Shown: positions 50,375 to 62,446 of the stretch, piece after piece | How the letters are laid out: each line of letters begins with the position of its first letter | Position numbering within the stretch: the first letter of the stretch is position 1 | Source of the DNA: Hedera helix | Taxonomy: Eukaryota; Streptophyta; Magnoliopsida; Apiales; Araliaceae | Direction: 5' to 3' | Length of the DNA stretch: 64,000 nucleotides | Assembly (NCBI GenBank): GCA_947179155.2 | Contig: OX359276.1 | Location: forward strand, 42,246,192-42,310,191 | Position numbers and translations under genes: made by a program | The notes under the pieces: generated by a model | Databases searched by the model: none | Told to the model about the DNA's origin: nothing | Seen by the model: the letters and a program-made list of their open reading frames with translations, nothing else

Positions 50375-51612
50375 CTAATGCACCTCAAATTTGCCAATAG
50401 ACAAAGAATTGTAGACATAGTTGTTAAAATTCGATTTAAATGATTGGTGTTCAACAAATATATGATGCAACTTTTCAGAATATTTATTACTAATATGTCA
50501 AGAACACAGTAAATGATGAATGTTTGGGAGTACCCTTGCAATATCATTACTCATGGATTTATCTTGGTCAATGATGATAGTTACATGTGTTTTATACTCC
50601 ATTGCTTGGACACACGTTTGTAAGACCCAAACAAAAGTTTCCTTAGTTTCATCTCTTAACAATGTAAATCCAAACAAAATCGACTGATAATGGTGGTTAA
50701 CTCTAGTGGACGGGACAAATGACATGTCATACCAATTTGTCCTATACATACTGTCAAATGTCATCACATCTCCAAAACGTTCATACATAAATATTGATCG
50801 ACCGTCTACCCACAAAATACAAGTAATGCGGTTGTTATCATCTATTCTGACATTGAAAAAAAGTTGATTCACAATACCTGATTGAAGTTTTTTTCAAATA
50901 ATTGATTGCAGCTTGAGCATTATTTTCATCTTTCGTATCACACTTTAAATCTCTAACAACATTCCTTAAATCTTTATAACTAAAACCTACATTTTGCATC
51001 CCACCACCCATTGTGCTCAGAAATGTTCATCATCCTACTAGGTCCAATACCAGAATTATTTAAAGTATCAATTAATTATCTTGCTACTGGAGTAATATTC
51101 CTGTGTGTTTCAATCAAATATATTTTGGTGGATGTCACTAATTGATGATTGTGACTCAACTCCATAGTAGAAATACGTTAGTGCTATTCTTTTTTATTAT
51201 GCACAACAAATATTCTAACTTTGCATAATGTACATCCTATATAATCTCTTTGTCTTGTTATTTTCGCAGTAAGACATTAATCATCTGGTATATTTTTTAA
51301 AGACGTTGGTCTATCGATTTTTTTACAAACATATAATCTAGAAGATAAATTATCAGCACTAACATGTTTATGACTTGTAGCAATTCTAATATTAAATCTA
51401 TTTTTGTGTGCATAAGCTCTATAAAAATTTTCTGCATCTTCCAAATTATAAAACAATTGACTAACATATGGGACCATTTCAAATATATTACTTTCACATT
51501 CATTAACAAACTCATATTCATTTGTACAATGTAAATTACCATGTGATTCAGATGAACTAGATAAAAATATATTAGCAGTAGACATTGAAACCATTGACAA
51601 AGACTTTACCAA
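50375..51612 (-). pseudogene. FAR1/mudrA-type transposase, 5' part (broken)
   Basis: In order on the minus strand: a FAR1-type DNA-binding region (51612-51277; FYNLEDAENFYRAYAHKNRF), a stop-ridden stretch with the family pattern ELSHNHQLV, then the MULE transposase core (50872-50375) with FGDVMTFDSMYRTNWYDMSF, NHHYQSILFGFTLLRDE, IIDQDKSM and VLPNIHHLLC. Where relatives have CLWHI, a TGA replaces the Trp (near 50498), and several more stops lie between 50880 and 51277. The solo LTR then cuts the gene at 50374. Clearly dead. The domain order also occurs in domesticated FAR1/FHY3-type factors, but the TIRs mark this as a transposon. Confidence 0.88.
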
Positions 51613-51779
51613 AATTATTAATGGGTGTTGTTTTGCCGATACTAAAAATGCTCAGATTTTGCGACTGATAAGAAGATGAACCCGCAGTTTGTGAAAATCA
51701 AAAGAAGTAGATTTGATATATTTTAGGGTGAGAGTTCACTACTTTTGGTGTAGACGATGCGAGTGTTTGTGTGACCCTT

Positions 51780-52243
51780 AATAAACCAAAATTTTTCTCC
51801 AATCTGCTATCTTAGTTGGCGGAGTGGTCAAATGTATGAATTTTCTTCAATCCGCTATCTTGGTAGGCGAAGTGGTCAAAGCTATGGCGGATCCATAGGA
51901 TTTAAATTTTTTTTTTATTCCACCACTCTGCCAACTAAGATAGCGAGGGTAGTTAATTTTTTTATAAAAAAATCAATCAATCTGCCACCTTATATAACAG
52001 AGTGATTAAAATAAATATATTTTTTTAATTCCATCAGTCTGCCACCTTATATAGCGGAGTGACTAAAATATATATTTTTTAAAATTCCATTTGTCCGGTA
52101 TGTAACATGGAGGATGTATATAATTTAAAAAAAATTAAAAAATTCCTGATCTGCTATATAAGATGACGGAATGATCTTAAATTTTATTGCTAAGCATTTG
52201 CTGGTACAATATCCGCAGTAAATGTTTGATAGGGATCATTTTC
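51780..52243 (-). repeat. Right TIR of the MULE
   Basis: Inverted match to 45328-45610, longer because the CTATCTTAGTTGGCGGAGTGG unit and the CTGCCACCTTATATA unit are each duplicated. Confidence 0.8.
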
Positions 52244-52277
<34 letters not shown>

Positions 52278-53818
52278 TTGTACAAAGGATATGTGTGACA
52301 ACAAATTAGAGGACTTAAGGAGAATTAGACGTATGTAATTTGATCTCTATGTTAATTATTATTTAAGCTTCTTGTAACAAAATATTTAACAACTGGAAGC
52401 TTGAAAAAAAATATTAAAATCTATATTTATAATATTTAACAGTCTGACTACGTGGTAACCAGAAAGAGCAGTTTGCACATATGTTTGTTAAAATTGTGTT
52501 GGTACATGTGACGGACTTTTACCTTGTAGCTTTCTGGGGTATATGTAAGATTGAAATGGAGTTTGTGGGGTAAGTAAAACTTCCTCTTACTACATTGGGG
52601 TGCCTTTTTGAGTTATTTAATAGTTATAAGCCCTTAGAAGTCCGTGCATCAGGTTGTTAAAAGCATTCTACAACCAACCAAGGCTCCTTTTAGCATGCTG
52701 TATTAATGTGTTGAACCGACTCGGTCCCAAAATGAAAGCCTCGTCTAAAATTTATTCTCCAAATTGTATCAATTTTTAAAGTTGTATTACACAAGTTTTT
52801 ATTCGAATTATAATTATACCGTACGTGCATATATAAAATAGATAGAAATTTAAAATAGTATCATCTTTATTTATTTTATCTTATTACATAGATTATCACG
52901 TTGGTCGTAATTTAATTTTGTCGCATGTTTGTCTAACATATATATCATTTCTGCAATTTTCATAATCCTTTATTTAATTTGAGAGTTGAGATTCTCATTT
53001 TTTATTGTTGTCATATTAAACTCATATTTAAACACACACACACCCCACCTTTTTATTGTCAAGATTTGATCCTTCAAACTCATAAATACTATGAGTTGAA
53101 AAGTACCACTCGAATCAAAGGTCTTCGAATCAAAGGTCTTCAGTTGAGACTCTCATTTTAAGAGTCAAAACAAAGTAAATTAAGACTTTTTGTGTGGGGT
53201 CGCATTTGAATGAGCCTTTATGATCAATTTATAACGTAAAGAAATGTTTGGAGAACTACCAAAAAAATATTTATATCGTGTTTGGATTGGTGGAATAAGA
53301 GAGGGAATTAATAGAATAAATTATTCTGTTAAAATAATAAATACCTTGTTTGATTTGTTCAGTCCAACTGAATGATATATTTCGACCAAAATACTACTTA
53401 ATTGAAAAAAAAATATTCTTTGGGGGGTGGGGGGGAGAATGGATCATTCCATCCGTTATTTGAAGTCAATTGACAGATAACCCACTATATCAAGTAAGGC
53501 ACTTACGGGTCTAGATTGCATCGAGCGATTATTTCATTTGGTAGAGAGAACGACAGGATGATGAGAGAAGATGAGGGCATCGATTAACAGTTTCATTGAG
53601 ATCGGTAAAATTATAAAATCTTTTTCCTTACATTTCTAATCATCGATTTAATATCAAATCTAGTGCTGAAAGTTCAAATTTAATTACACCTTTTTTTCTT
53701 AGATAATTTAAAATATGTCCAAAAGTTTTAAATTGAATCAAATACCTTCTAATCTCACTAATTTTTTGGTATGGTTTTTGATAATTGATACTTATACGTA
53801 TATATAAACTAAGATATA

Positions 53819-54048
53819 TTCTCTCTGTCTCAGAATAAAGGTTCTAGTTAACTTTTTGTGCATGTTAAGAAAGAGGATAAAATGATAAAATTGTTCATAT
53901 TTAAATTTTGAGAACATAAATATGACAATTAATACTAAAGATATTATAGGCAAATTATTGTAAAAAATAGATTATTTAATGTAAGTAAATATTTAATTTG
54001 GGACTACTTAAAATAATAATAAAAACTTTTATCCTGAGACAGAGGGAG
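53819..54048. mobile_element. Stowaway MITE
   Basis: Left end TTCTCTCTGTCTCAGAATAA; right end, inverted, CTCCCTCTGTCTCAGGATAA; TA on both sides (53817-53818, 54049-54050). 230 bp, non-coding, close to the Stowaway consensus. Confidence 0.88.
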
Positions 54049-56506
54049 TATACTGTTTGATTTTATATAGAAGTCTTTTTGTGTGAATCTGAGTCTATTA
54101 TTTGGTAATTTGATCAATTATATGTAGTTTGATCTTCCGTTTCAGTTGTTACATTATATTAAGTTCTCTATCCTCTTTTTATATCTCTAATCCTAGTTAT
54201 AACATTGTATTAAGTTTTGGTACCAGGCCTATCTCTGTAACATGTGAAACATGTAAAAGTGAGAAGAAATTAAAGACAGTAAATAATGTCTCTTACCATA
54301 ACTCGTAAAGATTTACTGTGTGGAGAGTAATTTAACAACATTGGATTTACACCATAATTGAATGCACCATTTATATGTATGGTTGCCTTGTTACAGGATT
54401 CGTATAAGCCAGACTGTAAAATTTATTGGGAAAATTCAGAATTTTAGTTTAAAAAATTTAGATTAATATTGAGGAATTTAGAATTTGTTGATAGTTGAAC
54501 ATTATATTTCATATATTAATATACGTCATAATCGTAATTCGACATAATTTTCGCAATATATGACGGGGCTCTTTTGAAAGACAGACATGAAAAATGTCAA
54601 AACCTGTCGCCAACTCATAGCAAATTGTTATTTTAAACAGATCACGTTCTGGTTTGAATTCGATTAACTGGCTCCTCCTATAAATAATTGAGCTACCATA
54701 TTATCGGACAGACTGTAGACTAAATAGCAATCTGGAAGCGTGTTCCGTACATGTTGGGGTCCTAAATTTTTTAAACCAGGGGGACTGAGTCTTATACTTA
54801 ATTAGTTGTAGTTAACGGAAAGAATCTTAATCCAAAATTAAATTAGGTGTCGATAATAGTATTAATTGTTTGGCATAAGGAGGCAGCAAATCAGAGTTTA
54901 TTCACATGCTAGATCTGTGATCTTAAAATTTTGTATCACACTGGCAGCTAATTGACACGTGTACTCTTCTTTTAAGATTAAACCCTTCATGATTCAATAA
55001 TAAAATAATTATTTATAAAATTTCGAGTACATGAAATTTTGAAATCTATTAATGATAAAATAATTACTCATAAGACTTTGAGTGCATAAGGTCTTTATCT
55101 ATTCTTGCCTGACAAAAATATTAAAATTCTGCTCAAATTACCAACAACAAAAAAAACCTGCGTGCGTGATGGCAACTAAGTGGGACCCTAATTAATTCGA
55201 TGAAGGTTCAAACTTCTGATTTGAGTTTAAATAAAATTTTCCATTTTTGTCAATTGAAAAATACAAACACCATCCTTGTAACTTCAAATTTTTATTTTAA
55301 CTTTTCTACTAAAAGTTAACTTCCTAACACGGTAATAAATTATGGGACAGGTTCTAGTAATGTGGTCTTTAAATGAGACAATATAATAATTTTACACAGA
55401 GAGTTATAGAAGTACATTAAATTTAATAATAGATAGAATTACTAAGAAGTTTAACCAGCAAATGAATGACAATTTGAAAGGTCTTTAAATTCATTAGAAT
55501 TTTAATTCCTAACTCTTAAAAGAGAGGACTCTCATGTTATAAATAAGAGATGTTTCAACATTCAAGGTACGCAATTTACTCAAATAATAATCTTTTCCCT
55601 TCGTATCAGTGTCTTAACTTAAGAATAATTTTATTCTGATTTAAGCATCCGAGAGTATTCAGAGGACTTTTTATACGTTATCCAATGGTGATCAAATTCA
55701 AAATTCGCGAGTTAATCAAAATTCTAATTTAAAGGCAGTTGATTAACGCATCAATCTTGATATCTTGTTTCACACAAATTAAAAAAATTAACTTGTAAAA
55801 TTGTGATGGTAGTTTATGAATCAATTTTCCGTCTAACAATAAAATAATAAATATTCTCTAACAAAGACATGTAGGTATTTATTATGGATGTTGTAAGAAT
55901 ATAGTTTATTTATATTACCACTTTCTTGCCTTTTGAAAGGGCGGCTACCACATTAATTCAATTAAAGGTAGATATGTCCACTAGAAATAGAAAGCCACTT
56001 TATTACCACAGTCCTCTAAATGTATGAAAAAGCTGAAAGATGATAAAAAATAAATAAATAAACCCATTTTATACTGGGCCTAAAAAGGAGCCCAAACCGT
56101 AATAGAAATTATCCAGTATAGAGCACCCTACTGTCCTATACCGCAACAATCAACTTATTCACTTAGAAAACATATTGTTATCGGAGGCCTTAAAGCCCTT
56201 AGAACCATTTTTATCCAGGCGATACCAATTCATTCAGCTCACGACACCGGCACGGCTCGGCTCGGCTAGGCTGGTGGTGCTCTGTAAAACCTATCCTCTC
56301 AAAAATAGAAGAATAAGAAAAAAAAATAAAAAAAAAAATAAGAAGCGTATACACTAATTAATACTTGGAACTAAATTAAGGTCCGGTCTCATCACCTGCT
56401 TCATTCTCTTCAAGAAAAAGTAAATGAGTGATACAAGCACATATTGTTTTACAGCTTGTTACATCATCGTGGTAACAAAACTCAACTATATGAATAGGGG
56501 AATTAG

Positions 56507-56508
<2 letters not shown>

Positions 56509-56576
<68 letters not shown>
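56509..56576. repeat. (AT)n microsatellite
   Basis: A perfect 68-bp AT run; the minus-strand frame through it is a YIYI artefact. Confidence 0.97.
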
Positions 56577-56578
<2 letters not shown>

Positions 56579-56734
56579 TAGATGAAATATTGTGATAATA
56601 TACAACTTCACCCCAGCATAAGGTGTACGTACATGTATCTATATAATCATCCTCCAAAACTTCAGTTGTACATAATATTAGTTGAAATTCTATATACACA
56701 GAAAACTACTCCGTCGATCTAGATACGTACATAT

Positions 56735-56735
<1 letters not shown>

Positions 56736-56790
<55 letters not shown>
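56736..56790. repeat. (AC)n(AT)n compound microsatellite
   Basis: About 21 AC units followed by a short AT run. Confidence 0.97.
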
Positions 56791-58672
56791 GGACTTATTT
56801 ATTTATTTAATAGTTTTCGGCTGCTTAGCCTTTCAATCCCTTGCACTCAAAATTTAAGGAGACAGAAATTTCATTAAAACTAGAAAAATATTACATGCAT
56901 GGTTGGAAAATCCGAAAAAAAGAAAAGAAATGGATAGGGCCACTGTATATGAAACTAGCTAGCTACGATCCATGAAAAAACTTTACTTCTCCGGCCAAAT
57001 TTCTGCTGCTGTCATTTTAATTTTTTTTTATCGTGTTCCTAATTTATTCTCGTATGTTTTTTCAAAATTATACTTGAACAATTTACTTTTATCAACCATG
57101 TCATGTATTTTTAACACTTTTATCGTTCTAAATTATAAGATTATTACTAAATTTTAAAAGTTAAATTGAAACACTTTCAAACTTAAAAAAATAAAATTCA
57201 TTGAATAGTATGAACTAATAAATTTTATAACTAGTAGAATTTTTTAGATAAATATTCATTATTATATTAACTCTGAGTTTGAAAATATCTCAAGTTGATT
57301 TAAAAAAAATAATAATGATGTTATATGTTGGAACAAAATAAGTAATTTTCTTCTTCCAATTTATAAAAGGAGTTAATATTTTAGTAGTATTTGTTAGATA
57401 ATTTACAATATTCATTATTGTTTAGTTGGTTCCTTGTCAAGTATTTCTATAGTGTATTTGCAATGATTTTGTAAAGACTTTCTTGGATATTATACAATTC
57501 AATTTTGTAAATTAAAGATTTTTTGTGATATATTATAATTGCTTTTATATCAAAAAAATAAAAAATCACAATAAACAGGGGGATTGATAAACCCTTGAGA
57601 CGTGGCAATGCAGGATCCTTTTTTTTTTTTGTGGCTAAATGATGCAGGATCCTTTTGCATATTCTGCAGCCATTACTTTACGGTTATTCATGTATATCAT
57701 TCAATCAACAAGAATTTTGGTTCTATCTATTTTTATTTATATTATTTGTGAATATCAGTCAAAAATTAAAAATATGCTCTTCTTTATAAGTGTTGCTCCT
57801 CCTGTAAAACAAAAAATTTATTGAAGCAATAGCATTTTTTTGTTTTTGTTTTATTAATTACTACTAATATGGATCACCAGCCTGATAAAGTATAATGAGA
57901 GAAAGTGAATAAAATTAAGAGAGATAAAGTGCATAAATTTGTTTCAGGAACAAAAATTTTTAGAGAGAAAAAAAATATTAATTTATTTAAGAAAGATAAT
58001 GTATTAAAAAAAATAGAAAAAAATAATTAATTGAAGGACGTTGAAAAGAGAGTATATATAAATCTTGGATTCAAACTATAACCATTTAGATTTAAACCAC
58101 ATAAATCATATTAAAAATAAATAATGTGATTTTAGTTCTTGGACCCATAATAATTTTATGTAAACCAAAACTAAACTAAACCCATATTTTGCTAGGTCTA
58201 CATAGAAATAACAACACGCTTGAGTCTTTCTCTCACATAAATGTGAGACTCATTCATTATTTATATTGGAGACATTATATAGAAATATATTATTTTTTAT
58301 AGATATAGAAAAATCAGTTCCTATATAAAAAAAAAAAGAATTAAAACTATTTTCCAACCAACCAAATCAAAACAAGAAACCGGAATCAAAACCCTCCAAC
58401 TTACCTGAGCATAAAGCCTGACCAGACCGTAATTGTTCCCAAAATATATATCAATTCAGAAGATTATTCAGAATAAAAAATACAAGTAAATTTGATGAGG
58501 GAGAATACCATTGGCCGCGTGAAATTATAGCTCCGATTATTGCAAGATTTGCTAAGTACGGAGTTCATTCCTCTCGATCGAGACTTGTATATATTGATTG
58601 TATCAAAGTAATGTGAATATGATATGCTTGGAGTGAGAGTACAATTAATTCTGAAAAATTCAGGAAGAAGAT

Positions 58673-60508
58673 TGTAATACCCACCTTTCTTTTTCTTTCT
58701 TTCTTTCAATAGTCCCACATTACCCCTTCTCAAAAGTTCCTTCCCTTCCTTAGCCTATAAATATGACTTTACCCCTCTCCTTTTAATACACTAACAAAAA
58801 AGACCTCCCATTGTGAGAAAAGACTTTTTTGTGTGAGGGTCTTTTAAGTAAGAACCTCCCTAGTTAAATATTTTATTTCCTTGTTTGGATTTTGGGTATT
58901 GATATCCCAAATTTCTTTTGGTTTTCTTTGGAGACAGTGGATCTCTTCGTAATTTCGGGTATGTTTCTTTTTCTTTTCTTGTGTATTTATTTTCTGCATT
59001 ATTATTTTTATGTTGTAGCTTTAATTATTTAGTTAGTTTGTTAGTTTTGCTTTATTATTATTATTTGTTATTTGTAACTCTAATTTTTGTATGTTATTTA
59101 ATTTAGTAGTATATATATTTTTGGTATATCTTTGTTAGTAATTAGCATTTTGGGATAATAAATTATTATTTTTGTAACGTTAGAGTTTTGACATAATATA
59201 TTTGTTTATAGTAGAATTAAAAATAGAATGAATATTTTTGTAAATACACTTATATGTATTTTGGAGGGAACAAGAAATATGTTAATTATTAATATATTTT
59301 ATACTATGTATTACCATGCTCAGAATATTTTTGGTAAAATGAAATGATTTCAGATTCGTCAAAGAGATGTAAAACTTAATTAATTATAGTACTTAATAAA
59401 AATGTGTTATTTTTGTGAATAGATTGAATTGGGCAAGTCTAACAAATTGCAATTATAATTGTGGGTATTACATCGCTTATTCCAGGTACGGATTTCGTAC
59501 TCTTTCAGCGATACTTCTTTAATTTTAATTTGTTTGTTTTGTCTCTCAATTAGAATTCAGATATTATTTCGATATATTATTCATAGTCAAATGCTTATGA
59601 TATAATTGTTTGGTTCTAGATATTCGAAAATTCATAACTTGTACTCTTTGGACTTAGAGAGCATGTCTAGTATTTATTTTGATTTTGTAGAAACGTACAT
59701 GCTAATATATTTTGAGGCTTTTGTGTCGATTCGTTTCAGTTTAGCATGTGCGTATTAGAACCCCTTTTGTTTGTATTGTGTCGCATATATTGTGACATAA
59801 TATTTTTGTTGAAATATACCGTAGGGTATACCTGAGCTATAACCACCTGTGGGGGTACCACAGGCATGTCCTCTTAGCACCGAGGCATGACACTTCCGTG
59901 GCAGTGTGATTAGTCCACGGCGTCTCCATTTTGTGTGCTCCGATGGGAGTTGGTCAATTGGTGTTTTGTTGTGGGAGGCGTATGGGTCGACCCTAGTTTT
60001 CTGTTTTGTTCTGCGGTTTGGTGTTGTTTGTGCCAAACACACCTTCCGATTTTGCATACATCTGGATTGCGCAGTCCGATGTATATTTCTGTTCTGTTTT
60101 GTTCTGAGCTCGGTATGAAATCACCCCAGCCATTTGATTCAGCCTATTATGTTATTCAGATTAGTTCAGTTCAGTTGGTTTTGTTATTCATTTTAGTTCT
60201 TATTTTCTTGCACTCTATATTCGTACTGGGCATTTGGCTCATGCTGTATTTTTCTTCCGGCAGGTAATCAGGGGGAGCAAGGGCATGTGTGAAGAGAGCT
60301 TCCTTTTATGTAAATAGTTTAGATATTTTGTTTAGGGCTTAATATTTTAGTTTCTAGTATTGTTGTAATACTCAGACTGTGTTTGAGCCAGTTGACAATT
60401 ATCTATTTAGACTATTCGGTTTCATGTTCAAGCTTTTGATTCCAATTTATTAGTTCTGTTATGTTCTGTGCGTAACCTCTCTTTCCAGTTCGGGAAGGGG
60501 GTGTTACA
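58673..60508 (+). repeat. 5' LTR, family B
   Basis: 1836 bp, TGTAATACCC to GGTGTTACA. TATAAATA at 58756-58763 puts the transcript start near 58790. Just after it, AAAAAAGACCTCCCA and TGTGAGGGTCTTTT form a hairpin near the RNA 5' end. Confidence 0.95.
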
Positions 60509-60512
60509 GAGT

Positions 60513-60524
60513 TGGTATCAGAGC
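60513..60524 (+). other. Primer-binding site, initiator tRNA-Met
   Basis: TGGTATCAGAGC, complementary to the 3' end of plant initiator tRNA-Met, four bases after the 5' LTR. It primes minus-strand DNA synthesis. Confidence 0.93.
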
Positions 60525-60684
60525 TAGAGTTCTTTCTTGTAGAAAACCTACTTAGGTTCGACATGTGAGTTATGGGTAGATTTCTGGGTTAGGTTTTATT
60601 CTGTTTGATATTCTGTTAAGCTATAATATTAGTTTATATTCGAATCTGCCTCGAATCTATTTTTCTTCCATCCGTTGTTCTTAG

Positions 60685-62037
60685 ATGGCTCGTAGATCCG
60701 TTAGAGGTGCTGGGAGACAAGGTAATGGTAGAGGAAGAGGAAGAGGCGAGGCCCAACCCGATGCGCAACCTGATGTGCAACCTAATAATTTGGATATATC
60801 AGCCTTAGTAAATCAAGCAGTTAATCAAGCTTTACCGCAATTAGTGGCACAAGTCGTTCAAGCGATACAGATGCAACAGCAAGCGCCAGAAAATCCTAAT
60901 CAAGGAAACTCCGGTAATGGTGGTCCACAAGCAAATGAAGAGTTAGGAAATACAAATGGTATTGATCAGTTTGTGGTGCCAACATATGTATGGTTAGAAA
61001 GGTTTCAAAAGCAGAAACCGCATTCATTCAGTTCAGCTCCAACTCCAATTGAAGCAGCGAATTGGATTGCCCATTTAGAGAAGATCTTTGACGTGTTGGG
61101 GTGCTCTGATAACCAGAGAGTGTTGTTGGCTGCTTACAAATTAGATGGGGATGCGCAGAGATGGTGGAAAGCTATAAAAGCAACAAAAGGTGAAAGATTC
61201 GTAGAGATACTTACTTGGACAGAATTTTGTGATGTTTTTTATCAGCAGTATTTCTCAGCTGCTGATAAGGAGGCATATGGTAGGGAGTTTTTGTCTATTC
61301 AGCAGAAGGATGATGAATCCATCACCGACTTCATGACAAGGTTCACCAGGTTGGCAGGTTTTGCGGGAACTTCAGCAGGGACTGCAATAGAACAGGCTGA
61401 GAAATTTAAGTGGAAAATTCACTATAAGTATCGTCAACATCTCATTAACACCAAGTTTGAGGATGTGTCGGCAGTGGCTAATGCAGCCAAGAATATCGAA
61501 ATGGAACAACAAGACTTCCAAGCTTCTAAACCGGAAGGAAATCGGAAGAGGGATAGAGATGACCAACAGGGTCAAGTTTTGGGTCAGCAAGGGAAGAATC
61601 AGGGCGGTCAGTGGAATAGGAATCGAAGTGGTCAGCAAAGACAGAATCATGGTCGTTACCCAGGGTCAGCAAGTGGGGGTAACCCTAATTTTATTCCAAT
61701 AGCTCCATGTGCTACTTGTGGGGCTAATCATCCTGGGAGACCATGTTATAGAGTTACCGGTGCATGTTTCTTATGTGGGCAGATAGGTCACTTTGCCAAG
61801 GATTGTACCGGACCACGTGGTAATGGTGAAGGCAATAATGGTGGCAATTTCGGTCAGCGCAATGGTGGACGGGTGTTTGCTTTGGCAAATAATCAGGCGG
61901 CAGGTGCGCCAGGTACTGTTTTTAGCGCTTCTTTAATTGGCAGTCGTGAGTGTCTATTTTGTTTGATAACGCTTTTACTCATTCAATTGGTACGCATTCT
62001 TTTGTTCGGCATCTTGGTATGTCATCTTAATTCTTAG
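60685..62037 (+). CDS. gag: Retrotransposon Gag (capsid and CCHC nucleocapsid)
   Basis: 450 codons. The start MARRSVRGAGRQ comes 160 bp after the primer-binding site. An Arg/Gly- and Gln-rich N-terminus (1-90) is followed by a retrotransposon Gag capsid domain (about 105-275: WIAHLEKIFDVLGCSDNQRV, AAYKLDGDAQRWW, YFSAADKEAYGREFLSIQQ) and a CCHC knuckle CFLCGQIGHFAKDC preceded by CATCGANHPGRPC. The last 30 residues (from about GSREC) are out of frame with the expected protease: a frameshift near 61950 ends the protein early. Up to that point it looks functional; it could still package element RNA. Confidence 0.92.
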   Translation: MARRSVRGAGRQGNGRGRGRGEAQPDAQPDVQPNNLDISALVNQAVNQALPQLVAQVVQAIQMQQQAPENPNQGNSGNGGPQANEELGNTNGIDQFVVPTYVWLERFQKQKPHSFSSAPTPIEAANWIAHLEKIFDVLGCSDNQRVLLAAYKLDGDAQRWWKAIKATKGERFVEILTWTEFCDVFYQQYFSAADKEAYGREFLSIQQKDDESITDFMTRFTRLAGFAGTSAGTAIEQAEKFKWKIHYKYRQHLINTKFEDVSAVANAAKNIEMEQQDFQASKPEGNRKRDRDDQQGQVLGQQGKNQGGQWNRNRSGQQRQNHGRYPGSASGGNPNFIPIAPCATCGANHPGRPCYRVTGACFLCGQIGHFAKDCTGPRGNGEGNNGGNFGQRNGGRVFALANNQAAGAPGTVFSASLIGSRECLFCLITLLLIQLVRILLFGILVCHLNS

Positions 62038-62433
62038 GTTCTGATATGCTTATTGCTACTCCGATGAGGATTTCTGTTGTTAGCTTTAACTGGTATCGAA
62101 GATGTTCTATTAGATTTGGAGATGAAATTCATAGGGGTTTGACAATGGGTATGCACAATTTTGATGTGAGATTTGAGTTAAAAGTTAACTTAGTCCGTTC
62201 GATAAGATTCAGAAGGAACTTTCTTGTGAAGAGCAATCTGAAGCGATTTTAGATCGTTAAGAGCGAATTATTAGGAGAAAGACGTTTCCATTTGTTATGA
62301 TTTTGTGGAAGAAACATTCGAAACAGGAAGTTACTTGAGAATATAATTCAGATTCTATTCGAACGGAGTATTCGCATCTTTTTAATAGTTAGGTTCGTCC
62401 TATTCTTTTGATTCCGGGGACGGAATCCTTTTT
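61945..62433 (+). pseudogene. Protease and integrase C-terminal remnants
   Basis: Just after Gag, in a shifted frame, VLFDNAFTHS..HSFVRHLG resembles the retropepsin start, with DNA in place of the catalytic DSG. Stops follow, then PMRISVV and other protease-like bits. From about 62195 the sequence jumps to an integrase tail resembling a chromodomain (RIIRRKTFPFVMILWKKHSK, EYNSDSIRTEYSHLF). The junction near 62150-62200 marks the internal deletion. No frame spans it. Confidence 0.75.
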
Positions 62434-62446
62434 AAGGGGGAAGTAA
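62434..62446 (+). other. Polypurine tract
   Basis: AAGGGGGAAGTAA directly before the 3' LTR, the plus-strand primer of the family. Confidence 0.85.

Larger units (their letters stand above)
45328..52243. mobile_element. Mutator-like element (MULE) with long TIRs, interrupted by a solo LTR
   Basis: Long inverted terminal regions (about 45328-45610 and 51780-52243) flank a decayed FAR1/mudrA-type transposase on the minus strand. Shared TIR blocks include ATAAAATTTAAG, ATCAGGAATTTTT, CCATGTTACATA and GGACAGATGGAA-type motifs, with the tandem CTATCTTAGTTGGCGGAGTGG unit. The outer edges run into TA and TC/TA simple sequence, so the 9-bp duplication cannot be read and ends are good to about 15 bp. 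Without the 2.7-kb LTR the element is about 4.2 kb. Confidence 0.82.
52244..58672. other. Intergenic, no gene supported
   Basis: AT-rich, with a Stowaway MITE (53819-54048) and long microsatellites (56509-56790). A moderately GC-rich stretch at 56060-56290 holds no frame I trust. The last 280 bp (58386-58672) look exon-like on the minus strand (a GTAAGT-type donor near 58405) but I cannot assign them. Confidence 0.55.

Noticed and set aside
56376..56699. 107-codon minus-strand frame
   Set aside because: Artefact of the AT microsatellite (YIYI repeat) with unconvincing flanks.
59755..60057. 100-codon minus-strand frame found again at 63618-63920
   Set aside because: Its conservation only reflects the two copies of the family B LTR; antisense and without similarity to known proteins.
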